The position numbers and the translations under genes are program-made. Below, piece after piece: positions 42,747 to 54,400 of a stretch of DNA of 64,000 nucleotides. The stretch spans positions 22,328,345 through 22,392,344 of the forward strand of contig NC_092032.1 in NCBI RefSeq assembly GCF_042242105.1, in the 5' to 3' direction. This DNA is from Pempheris klunzingeri. Its lineage: Eukaryota; Chordata; Actinopteri; Acropomatiformes; Pempheridae. The notes beneath the pieces were generated by a model. That model saw only the letters and a program-made list of their open reading frames with translations, ran no database searches and was not told the DNA's origin. Position 1 is the first letter of the stretch; every line of letters begins with the position of its first letter.

Positions 42747-45455
42747 CTTAGTGACTGACAGCACAACTCTGAAGTCATGTGACTTGTTAATGACATCAGC
42801 ATCATGTGAGGAAGGATTCTGTGTAAACAGGAAATGATGAAGAGGAGCGTGGAAGGCGTCTCAGTCACATTGTAGCAATAAGACGTCTTCCAGACCGACC
42901 GTCGAGCACAACTGAACTCTGGATCAATCGGTTCGCTACCACCGGCGATTAGCGACACAGGGGACATTTTTCTACTGATCATCACGTTTCTTGTGTTAAC
43001 TTGTCCAAACCGAAGGAGGAAACAGAATCCATCTGTCTCATATTAGAAATTCCAGAGTCTGAAACTCAGTATGACAGCTGACGTATCTACTACCACACAC
43101 CTCTAATGTCCATATGAGGGGGACAGCCTGTGGCATATGACACAGCATCATCTGCATAAAAGAGTACACAGCAGTTTGGAGTGTTGGAGGTAATCTTGTT
43201 TACGTACAGTGAATAAAAGAGGACCAAGATCAGAGCCTTGTGGGACACCTTCACTGACATACTGACCACCAGGGAACCATCCTGAATGTGTCCTTCAGCT
43301 TTGACCATAAACGGTTCGATCAGCAGAGTCAAACAGCTCATTGACAGCTAAATCCTAATCTAATCTAATTAACCCTTCAAATCCCAGCAGAAGCGCTGAA
43401 GTGCATTTCAGAAGTATCCCAAACACGTCTTGGCGCTCCGCTCCGCTAAAGACACACGCCTGGTCTATTTCTGCTGGACGCCATCATTTTGCCAACACTT
43501 TTGACTTTAGGTGCTGTCTGTAGCTGCAGCACAACAAAGCAGGAAGTACATCCAAGAAACACATTTAAAGCAGCAGAAGAAGAAATGTGGCCTGTTTGAT
43601 CCTGTTCGAAGCTCCAACATCAGTTTAACGACCAAACCAGCTAAATCTGAGCAGGAACACTGATCAGCAGGAGAAACACTCCTGGGGGGAAAGGAAGCCT
43701 CATAGAGGACAGAGAAAAACTGGACCACCGCCAGATGGTGGTGCAGACGAGCCCGATGGGGCGATGATTGAGTGAAGAGTGTTGGTGATTCTCCGTCATG
43801 GTGGATAATATCCTGAAGTGCATGTGATGCAGCTGTTGTCCTGTTACATGATTTGACATGTTTTGTCTGTGGAGACACAGCTGAAGGTTCACCAAGGACT
43901 GAAGTGGGATGTAGAAGATGTATTTCCTGAAATAAATAGATTTAAAGTTGGTGAAGTTAATCTTCTCTACCAGGTGATGAGCTTTGAATACATGGATATT
44001 TGTGGACCGGACAGCTTCCTCTGGTTTCACACCTCAGATGCCTGCAGGACCAGACTTTAAATCAGAGGTTTTATGACTGAAGTTCTGCAGATCGTGTCCA
44101 GACCAGAACTGCAGCACATGTGGACTGTTTCAGGGCTCTGATGTGTTCTCGTGTCGACTGACTGGGGGCTCAGCTGATGGATGCTTAGATCAGCATCAGT
44201 TAAGTTTTGATGAGTTTTTGTAATTGATGTTGAAGCTTCACTATGTCTTCCACTGAAAACCCAACCTGCTTCAACTCTACAGCACAACATCCAATCAGAT
44301 GATGACTTTTAGCGGAAGGTTGAACGTCTTTCGTCTGAGTCCACCTGGATCTGCTCTCAGCTGAGCCATTTTCATCTGTCAATCAAAATAAAGCACATTA
44401 AGGTTGGCTTTGTTGTCAAATCTTTGTCTCCATGCTCACTGGTCCCAAGTTTCTCAGACCACACCAGGTGCGGACGGGACGTCAGCGTCAAAAGAGGGCT
44501 GTGCACTGGTCTGTGATTATGAGCGGGTGAATGGGTGAACAGACAGGTGAGGGTGCATCGGTTAAATGTCATTTATTTTCACATTTCTACTGTTAAACAT
44601 GGAGGGAGACAGAGTTTACAGGTGATGTCAGTCAGGTAACAAAGCGACTCAGACAGGAAGTCGCCATCAGGCTGGACGTGGACTTTTTAACCACACGCAC
44701 ACGCAAACAAGTGGCTGCACTGCGAATGCCACTGCTCACATGCTCATGTGTGTACTTAGCGTGTTAGTACAGTAGAGGGCACACCTGAGACCTCAGACCA
44801 GACTTACAGATTGTAAAACATTTGGAGGAGGTTACCAGTCTGTTGTTTCAGACCATTGCAGTGACATTGAGAAACACCAGCTGTACTCTCCAATGTCTGC
44901 CACAGCGTTTGACGATTGGCCCGCTGATTAAACATGCCGCCTCACAGTGTCCAGTCAGGTCACAGACACAGGATACGAGAGGCAGCCATCATGCTCATGT
45001 GAACGCGTAGTTAAAAATCTCCATCTTAAACTGTCCAACAACAACTGACACTGACTCTACGTTTACTCTGTACATTATTTCCAGTTTTCTGTCACTACGG
45101 GGCAACAAGGACTAAACATTCCTCCTGTGATTCCAGTGTCACGTTCAAGCGGCTCCCTTGCTCTCCTGTTATCTTTGATGTACCAGTGAGGACGGGACAT
45201 GTCTCCCCTTTATTACCCCCATTGGTATACAAAGTTGAGCTAACATAGAACTGAGCCAAAGCTAAAACATAGAGCTCAGCAAACCTTACAGCTAATGTAG
45301 AGCAGGCCTACACATAGCATGGAGCTATTTTGGTGCTAACAAAGCTAGCACAGAGTCAACATTGAGCTGATATAGTGCATGAATGCATAGCTGACAGAGC
45401 TAAAGAAGCACTGCTACAGAAGTGAGCTAACGTAGCGCTAAGTCAACTTTACATA
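42747..45455. other. Gene-poor intergenic DNA between tmem200c and the Tc1-like element
   Basis: Apart from the LINE remnant at 43090-43345, I recognise no genes. Short open frames are scattered and unlike known proteins. A unique AT-balanced stretch at 43860-44400 shows no repeats. The tmem200c 3' UTR probably occupies the first several hundred bases, but no poly(A) signal could be fixed. Confidence 0.5.
43090..43345 (-). mobile_element. Degraded LINE reverse-transcriptase remnant
   Basis: On the minus strand, around 43210-43130, the sequence reads SLYVNKITSNTPNCCVLFYA and then the catalytic DDAVSYAT, the RT palm motif (YADD). The upstream LGPLLF-like region is out of frame. It is a short, mutated relic, distinct from the L2 copies in this window. 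Confidence 0.65.
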
Positions 45456-47113
45456 CACTTCCCCTCCAAAAGTATTGGAACAGTGAGGCCAATTCCTTTA
45501 TTTTTGCTGTAGACTGAAAACATTTTGACATCACAGTTTGACATCAAAAGCTGAATATGAGACAAGAGATCAACATTTCAGCTTTTATTTCCAGGTATTT
45601 ACATCTGGATCTGATACACAACTTAGAAGTTAGCACCTTTTGTTTGAACCCACCCATTTTTCATGTGAGCAAAAGTATTGGAACATGTGACTGACAGGTG
45701 TGTTTTGTTGCCCTGGTGTGTCCTGTTACATTGATTATTCAAACAATAAATAGCGCTCAATGTCTACGTTCAGTTTCAGATTTGGGTTTTGCCTGTGCAG
45801 ACTGCATTTATAGTTAGAGGCGTAACCAACAAGAAAACCAGAGAGCTGTCCATGGGTGAAAAACAAACAATTGTGAAGCTGAGAGAAGATGGAAAATCAA
45901 TCAGTCATTGCACAAACATTTGCCACAGCCAGTACAACCATTTGGAATGTCCTGAAGAAGAAAGAAACCACTGGTGTACTAAGTAACAGACATCGAACGG
46001 GTAGACCAAGGAAAACAGCAGCAGTTGATGACAGAAACATTGTGAGAGCTGTAAAGAAAGACCCTAAAACAACTGTTGACATCAGCATCAACCTCCAGAG
46101 AGCAGGAGAGAAGGTGTCACAGTCTACTGTTCGCAGAAGACTTCACGAACAAAAGTACAGAGGCCACACCAGAAGATGCAAACCACTCATTAGCAAGAAG
46201 AATAGGAAGGCCAGGCTGGAATTTGCCAAAAAGTCCAGAGACAAGCCTAAAAATTCTGGGACAAAGTTTTATGGACTGATGAGACAAAGATGAACCTTTA
46301 CCAAAGTGATGGAAAGGCTAAAGTTTGGAGAAAGAGAGGATCTGCTCATGATCCCAAACATACAGGCTCCTCTGTGAAACAGTGGAGGTCATGTCAGGGC
46401 TTGGGCCTGCATGGCTTCTTCTGGGACGGGCTCATTCATCTTCTTTGATGATGTAACACATGATGGCAGCAGCAAAATGAACTCAGAAGTCTACAGAAAC
46501 ATTTTGTCTGCCAATTTAAAGAAAGATGCAACCAAACTGATTGGGAGATCCTTCATGGTGCAGCAAGACAATGATTCAAAACACACTGCCAAAACAACAC
46601 AGGAGTTCATCAGGGGCAAGAAGTGGGAGGTTTTAGACTGGCCAAGTCAGTCTCCAAACTTCAACCCTGTAGAGCATGCATTTTACCTGCTAAAGAGCAG
46701 ACTGAAGGGAGAAACCCCCCCAAAACAAACCACAACTGAAAGAGGCTGCGGTGAAGCCTGGAAAAGCATCACAAAAGCAGAATGCAAAAGTTTGGTGATG
46801 TCAGTGGGTCACAGGCTTGATGCAGTTATTACAAGCAAAGGATTTGCAACTAAATATTAAGTCTTTTCACGTTAATGTATTTTAAGTCTATCTGTCCCAA
46901 TACTTTTGCTCGCCTAAAAATTTGGTGTTCCGTTACAAATAATGCTAACTTCTAAGTTGTGTATCACATCCAGATGTAAATTCTTGGAAATAAAAGCTGA
47001 AATGTTGATCTCTTGTCTCATATTCAGCTTTTGATGTCAAACCCGAATGTTTTCAGTCTACAGCAAAAATAAAGGAACTGGCCTCACTGTTCCAATACTT
47101 TTGGAGGGGAGTG
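45456..47113 (+). mobile_element. Tc1-like transposon, inactive, with complete ends
   Basis: The element is bordered by TA on both sides (45454-45455 and 47114-47115). Its ends are inverted repeats: 'cacttcccctccaaaagta' on the left matches the complement of 'tacttttggaggggagtg' on the right. Inverted similarity extends about 180-190 bp inward, so the TIRs are long as in IR/DR-type Tc1 elements. The transposase inside is broken by frameshifts. Confidence 0.93.
45813..46860 (+). pseudogene. Tc1-like transposase, frameshifted
   Basis: An N-terminal helix-turn-helix part (GEKQTIVKLREDGKS) is followed by frame changes near 45900 and again near 46265. The HTH/AT-hook-like segment (SNRHRTGRPRKTAAVDDR) and VSQSTVRRRLHEQKY are readable. 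The first catalytic Asp of the DDE triad lies in the broken region. The second (MVQQDNDSKHTAKTTQEF) and the Glu (SPNFNPVEHAFYLLK) are intact in the last frame, which ends at 46860. No functional enzyme can be made. Confidence 0.85.
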
Positions 47114-47115
47114 TA

Positions 47116-47571
47116 GAGCTAATGCAGCAATGCTAATGTAATGCTAAATCGACCATACACAGAGATAATGTAGTGCTGATGTAGAGCTAATATTGACTAG
47201 CATGGAGCTAATCAGGAGCTAATCAAAGCAACAGCATCCTGTTGGCTGTATTACTGATTCTCAAACAAGACTTAGTGTTGGTAGATAAACACTGATACTA
47301 AAGTATTGATTCAATCAATATTCACCAGTATTTCAATATTGGTACACCCTCCTGATCAACAGGTTACTGATCCCCTGGTAGAGATCCTGTCATTGGTAAT
47401 ATAAAGCTCACTACAGGTAAGACAACGCTATTATAGAGTGAATTTCTGCTACAGTAAACTAGCACAAAGTTAATGTACAGCTAAGATCGTGCTAACAGAA
47501 CTAGGAGGCTTTTCCTGCAAACAAAGTAAAATAAACAAAAATAAAAACAGTTGTGTGACTCTGCAAGGACT
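47116..47571. other. Intergenic DNA with degenerate 'gctaatgtagagcta' motifs
   Basis: Loose repeats of gagctaat/gctaatgta flank the Tc1-like insertion on both sides (45240-45440 and 47115-47230), so the transposon landed in a weakly repetitive stretch. No gene recognised. Confidence 0.45.
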
Positions 47572-47577
47572 TTTATT
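47572..47577 (-). terminator. piezo2: Candidate poly(A) signal of piezo2
   Basis: The plus strand reads tttatt, which is AATAAA on the minus strand, about 830 bp past the piezo2 stop codon. It is the nearest canonical signal I found and would give a 3' UTR of roughly 850 nt. Confidence 0.5.
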
Positions 47578-48104
47578 GTGGAAGTGTTTGACATCTCTTC
47601 CTGTTTATAGACGAGTCCCCGTACAGGAAGTTGTTGAAAACGTCCCGGAAAACGAGTTTGTCAGGCATTAATAACTCAGACTGCGTGTATTACGTAGACA
47701 TGGGAGTGACAGCAGCAGCGTCCAATCAGATGCTTTGAATTCTGTAGTGGGCGGGGCTTAACTCCCCCATTTAACAATCCCACCAATCATCATCGATGCC
47801 TCATGAATCACATGACCTCATTGTTTTCCGGGACTTTTACATGAGCAGCATTTAAGAATTCCAGGTTTTCCAGGATGAGACGTATCCCTGCAGTTACATC
47901 AATAATCAATAATCATACACATAATAACATAGTCTGCCATCTTCGACTGTCCTCAGATCATTTTTGGTTCCAACAGAAAGCAAACTCCGCCTCCCAGCTG
48001 CTCCTATTGGTCACCCAGGGAACAGGTGACGGGCCACATCCTGGTTATTTAAATCTTCAAAATAAGAGTCTGTAAATGTTCCTGTTCTTAGTTCTCACTC
48101 AAAG

Positions 48105-48265
48105 TTTCTTTCAATCAATCAATCAGTCAGTGTTTCTCTCTCCAGCTCCAGTTCACAGCAGCGTTCTCTCAGACTGTTTCCATAAAGAGCAGCTCAGAAC
48201 AAACTCTTTCATTCAGAGATCAAAGATTCAGGAATTCAACCGGAAGGATTCAAGAATCCCCACAT
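48105..48265 (-). mobile_element. L2 3' end fragment in piezo2 3' UTR
   Basis: The complement of 'ggattcttgaatcc' through 'tttatggaaacagtctgag' and a tail of 'aatcaatcaatcag' matches the L2 terminus seen at 20310-20455, reversed. It lies in the predicted 3' UTR of piezo2, in sense with that gene. Confidence 0.75.
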
Positions 48266-48309
48266 GGTCGTGGCGTTCTATGGTGGTTCTCTGAATGATA
48301 TCTAGAAAA

Positions 48310-48403
48310 CACCGTGATGTCACGGCACTGGTCGATGATGTCACGGCACTGGTCGATGATGTCACGGCACTGGTCGATGATGTCATGGTACTGGTCGATG
48401 AGG
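48310..48403. repeat. 22-24 bp repeat abutting the piezo2 stop codon
   Basis: 'gatgtcacggcactggtcga' occurs three times, and a diverged fourth copy ('gatgtcatggtactggtcga') touches the stop codon at 48404-48406. It forms the start of the 3' UTR. Confidence 0.88.
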
Positions 48404-51400
48404 TCAGCGACGGGTCCATTTGATCAGAGTCTCAGGTGATCTATACAGGAAGATCAGTTTGGCATAAAGCTCCTCCTCCAGCTCCAGCTCACCTGTCTCT
48501 CTCACCTGAAACACAAGACAGCCAATCAGATGACAGCCCGACAGCGACATCAGACTGGTGAGCGGTTGGGCGGGGCTACAGGTCAGGGGGCGGGACCTTC
48601 GTACCAGGAAGATGTCGGTGCAGAGTTTGAGAATGCGGTCAACACAGGGCAGCTCCTCGAACATGATGGAGTGACTGATCCCGCTGAAGAACTCACGCAC
48701 AAACTTCCCGATGACCAGAACCACCGAGGCGTACAGTCCCATGATGCTGTGGGGCGGCGGGGAGATGATGAGAGGCTGTGGTGTACTGACTAAAACAATA
48801 CTTTCTCTGTGCCCCTACATGGTACTACTAGTACTATTACTAGTACTATTATTACCACGACGAGGAGGTGGAGCTGCAGCCATTTCCAACTGCAGTTTAT
48901 CAATCAAGCCCAGACCTAAACTCAACTAGAACTCCTTTGAACTCCTTGTTCTTAGCTTCTCTCTTCCAACCTGGAAAACACTAAAACCAGTCTTAGTTGT
49001 TGCAGTGTACTGCCCTCCTGGTCCAGACTCTGAATTCTTCGCTGAGTTCTCAGAGTTTCTATCAGATTTAGTCCTCAGTGCAGATAAAATGATTCTAGTA
49101 GGTGACTTTAATATTCATGTGGATGATGATAATGATGGTCTGAGCTCTGCTTTCATCTCACTGTTGGACTCAGCTGGCTTCTCCCAGAGTGTAGATGAAC
49201 CCACTCACTGTTTTAACCACATTCACCTTGTTCTGGCTGATAGTGTAGAAACTGAACGGTTAACAGTTTTCCCCCAAAACTCTGTTCTGTCGGACCATCA
49301 CCTGATAACTGCTGGTTTCTTCTTACTGGACTATGAACCATATGACAGAAAGGTCCTCACTAGATCCCTGTCTGAAAGTGCTGCTGCCAAACTTAAGGAG
49401 GTGATTCCTTCAGTGCTTCAGCCAGTGCCATATCTCCATACAACAGAAGACCCCCATGTGAATCTTAGCCCCCCCAAATTGATTATCTGGTAGATAGTGT
49501 TTCAGGCTCCCTGCGAATGACACTTGACTCCATTGCCCCTCTAAGAAAGAAGATAATTAAAGAAAAGAGACGAGCTCCCTGGTATAACTCCCAGGCACAC
49601 AAAGTAAAGGACGTGGCGTGCCACCAAACTAGAAGAGTCCTGCGTCATCTGGCAACAGTGTGAAAACCTCTAGAAAGGCCGTCTGTGATGCCAGAGCCTC
49701 CTACTACTCCTCACTGATAGAAGAGAATAAAAACAGCCCTAGATTTCTGTTCAGCACGTTAGCCAGGCTGACAAAGAGCCAGAACTCCACTGATCCTTGT
49801 GATCCTTTAGAGCTCAGTAGCAACGACTTCATGAGCTTCTTTAGTGATAAAATTCTGACTATTAGAGACTAAATCCATCACCTCCTGCCCTCAACAGGCT
49901 CTGATCCAATCTCAGACTCAGGAACCGTGGAAACAGCTGTTGGGCTTAATGTGCATCTGGACTGTTCTTCTCCACTTGATCTTCCTGAACTGACTTCAAT
50001 AATCTCCTCATCCAGACCGTCAGCTGGTCTCCTAGACCCCATTCCTACTTAAGGAGGTCCTGCCCTTAATTAACATGTCCTTACTGGATCTGATCAATCA
50101 GTCTTTACTAACAGGCTACGTACCTCGGTCCTTCAAAGTAGCAGTAATTAAACCTCTCCTGAAAAAGCCCACTCTGGATTCAGGTGTATCAGCCAACTAT
50201 AGACCTTCATCCAACCTTCTCTTTCTCTCAGAGATCCTGGAGAAAGCAGCACCCAACCAGCTGTGTGACTTTCTAAACTCTAATAGTCTATTAGAGGATC
50301 TTCAGTCAGGTTTTAGAGCGAACCATAGCACAGAGACACTGGTGAAGGTTACAGACCTCCTTATGGCATCAGACAGAGGACTTCTGTCTGTCCTGGTCTT
50401 GTTAGACCTGAGTGCATCAGACAGAGGACTTCTCTCTGTCCTGGTCTGGTTAGACATGAGTGCTGCGTTTGACACCATTGACCATCACATCCTGTCACAG
50501 AGACTGGAACAGTTCACTGGCATAAAAGGAACCACATTAAGCTGCTTTAAGTCCTATTGATCAGATTTGTCAGATTTGATTTCAGTTTGTACACGTTAAC
50601 AATGAATCATCTGTCCACACTGAAGTTAGACATGGAGTTCCACAAGGTTCAGTGCTTGGACCAATACTATTTACCTTATACATGTTTCCTCTGGGTAATA
50701 TTACCAGCCCCAATAAGTCGTTAAAGACTCTCCAGCTGGTCCAGAACGCTGCTGCTCCTGTTCTGACCAGAACTAAGAGAAGAGACCATCTTTCTCCTGT
50801 ACTGGCTTCTCTTCACTGGCTTCCAGTAAAATCTAGAATAGAGTTTAAAATCCTTCTCCTCACCTCCAAAGCTCTTAATGTTCAGGCTCCATCATCTCTT
50901 AAAGAGTTCATAGTACCGTACTACCCCACTAGAGCACTGTGCTCCCAGACTGCAGGCCTACTGGTGGTTCCTAAAGTCCTCTAAAGTAGTGATGGAGCCA
51001 GAGCTTTCAGCTATCAGGCTCCTCTCCTGTGAAACCTCCTTCCAGTCTGGGTTCGGGGGGCAGACACCCTCTCTACATTTAAGAGTGGACTAAAAACCTT
51101 CCTTAGTGATGAACCCTATAGTTCAGGACTGGATCAGGGTTAGCCTTTCTGTGCTTTTCTCATCTCTCTGGTTCCTGTGGATCCTGGTCCTGGTTCTCTG
51201 GTTCCTGTGGGTCCTGGTTCTCCTGCTGAGGATCATCAGCCACTGACACTTTTTACTGATTTTAGTCCTGTTATTATTATTCACATATTAACTGTTGGGT
51301 TTTTACCTGCTACCATATTGATCAATATCAGTCATATTGACCAGTATCAGTCATATTCCTATTGATCAGTACTGTAGTTATTGTTATTACTAGTATTTTA

Positions 51401-54400
51401 GTTGCTGTTTGTTTTCTCTCTCTGTCCAACTTCCACCCAACACGGACCCCGACAAAAAGCCCCCCCCCTCCTCTGAGCCTGGTTCTGTTCCAGGTTTCTT
51501 CCCGTTAAAGGGGAGTTCTTCCTCCACTGTGTCCTAATCTAATCTCTGAGCTGCTCTGTGGGGATTCTTGAATCCTTCCTGTTGAATTCCTGAATCTTTG
51601 GTCTCTGAATGAAAGAGTTGCTCTTTATGGAAACAGTCAAATAAAGTTTGATTGATTGATTGATTGAGACAGACATACAGGCAGGCAGGCAGGCAGACAG
51701 ACAGACAGACAGACAGACAGACAGCTCCACCGTCACATTCAGGAAATGATTCCAGCTCAAAGCAGAAACCTGATCGGGACGTTTCTATCTCACTGCACTG
51801 ATCAATAATCTACATTCACACAAAGAACAGACTCCTCCTCCTTCTACTGTTATTGTAGTCGTGGTACTGCAGTACTTGGAGTAGTGTGTACCCGTATCCG
51901 GCCAGGAAACCCAGACTCGGAGGGCTGACTTTATCACTGAACACGAAGAGCTGAAGCCCTGCCTCCCTCCTGTCAGTCAGCCCGCTGCCGCTCAGTGGCA
52001 CCACGCTGGAGGCCAGTTGGTCGACAATCCACCACTCCTGGATCTCTCTGCTCTGATTGGTCGTCCGCTCCAGGGCCAGCAGGATGTCCTTGTAGCGGTC
52101 ATCTGATTGGAGGAGAGGTCGTTACGTGACATCATCACAGCAGACAGGTGCACAGTGAGGTGTCTGTGGTGGTTTTAGAGTCTCTATGGTGGTTTTAGAG
52201 TCTCTGTGGTGGTTTTAGGGGCTCTGTGGTTGTTTTAGAGTCTCTGTGGTGGTTTTAGGGTCTCTGTGGTGGTTTTAGGGACCTTATGGTGGTTTTAGGG
52301 TCCCTGTGGTGGTTTTAGGGACCTTATGGTGGTTTTAGGGTCCTTATGGTGGTTTTAGGGTCCCTGTGGTGGTTTTAGGGTCTGGAGACCATGCGTGGTC
52401 ATTCTGTGCGTCCGCTCAGGCTGATCTGTGATCAGTGACTGGGTGCTGTGATGACATCTGTATGTCTGTGCGATATAAAGCCCACCTGTTTCTACCATTG
52501 TTGCCCACCTGTTTCTACCATTGTTACCCACCTGTTTCTACCATTGTTGCCCACCTGTTTCTACCATTGTTACCCACCTGTTTCTACCTTTGTTGCCCAC
52601 CTGTTTCTACCATTGTTTGCCCACCTGTTTCTACCATTGTTGCCCACCTGTTTCGACCATTGTTGCCCACCTGTTTCTACCATTGTTGCCCACCTGTTTC
52701 TACCATTGTTACCCACCTGTTTCTACCATTGTTACCCACCTGTTTCTACCCACCTGTTTCTACCTTTGTTGCCCACCTGTTTCTACCATTGTTACCCACC
52801 TGTTTCTACCTTTGTTGCCCACCTGTTTCTACCATTGTTACCCACCTGTTTCTACCTTTGTTACCCACCTGTTTCTGCCTTTGTTACCCATCTGTTTCTA
52901 CCATTGTTACCCACCTGTTTCTACCCACCTGTTTCTACCTTTGTTGCCCACCTGTTTCTACCATTGTTACCCACCTGTTTCTACCTTTGTTACCCACCTG
53001 TTTCTACCATTGTTACCCACCTGTTTCTACCCACCTGTTTCTACCTTTGTTATCCACCTGTTTCTACCATTGTTACCCATCTGTTTCTACCATTGTTACC
53101 CACCTGTTTCTACCCACCTGTTTCTACCATTGTTGCCCACCTGTTTCTACCTTTGTTACCCACCTGTTTCTACCTTTGTTACCCACCTGTTTCTGCCTTT
53201 GTTACCCATCTGTTTCTACCATTGTTACCCACCTGTTTCTACCCACCTGTTTCTACCTTTGTTGCCCACCTGTTTCTACCATTGTTGCCCACCTATTTCT
53301 ACCTTTGTTGCCCACCTGTTTCTGCCTTTGTTACCCATCTGTTTCTACCATTGTTACCCACCTGTTTCTACCCACCTGTTTCTACCTTTGTTGCCCACCT
53401 GTTTCTACCATTGTTACCCACCTGTTTCTACCTTTGTTACCCACCTGTTTCTACCATTGTTACCCACCTGTTTCTACCCACCTGTTTCTACCTTTGTTAT
53501 CCACCTGTTTCTACCATTGTTACCCATCTGTTTCTACCATTGTTACCCACCTGTTTCTACCCACCTGTTTCTACCATTGTTGCCCACCTGTTTCTACCTT
53601 TGTTACCCACCTGTTTCTACCATTGTTGCCCACCTGTTTCTGCCTTTGTTACCCATCTGTTTCTACCATTGTTACCCACCTGCTTCTACCCACCTGTTTC
53701 TACCTTTGTTGCCCACCTGTTTCTACCATTGTTGCCCACCTATTTCTACCTTTGTTGCCCACCTGTTTCTACCATTGTTACCCACCTGTTTCTACCTTTG
53801 TAGAAACAGTTACCCACATGTTTCTACCCACCTGTTTCTACCTTTGTTGCCCACCTGTTTCTACCCACCTGTTTCTACCTTTGTTGCCTACCTGTTTCTA
53901 CCATTGTAACCCACCTGTTTCTACCCACCTGTTTCTACCTTTGTTGCCCACCTGTTTCTACCATTGTTACCCACCTGTTTCTACCATTGTTACCCACCTG
54001 TTTCTACCCACCTGTTTCTACCTTTGTTATCCACCTGTTTCTACCATTGTTACCCACCTGTTTCTACCTTTGTTGCCCACCTGTTTCTACCTTTGTTACC
54101 CACCTGTTTCTACCATTGTTACCCACATGTTTCTACCCACCTGTTTCTACCTTTGTTGCCCACCTGTTTCTACCCACCTGTTTCTACCTTTGTTGCCTAC
54201 CTGTTTCTACCATTGTAACCCACCTGTTTCTACCCACCTGTTTCTACCTTTGTTGCCCACCTGTTTCTACCATTGTTACCCACCTGTTTCTACCATTGTT
54301 ACCCACCTGTTTCTACCCACCTGTTTCTACCTTTGTTATCCACCTGTTTCTACCATTGTTACCCACCTGTTTCTACCTTTGTTGCCCACCTGTTTCTACC

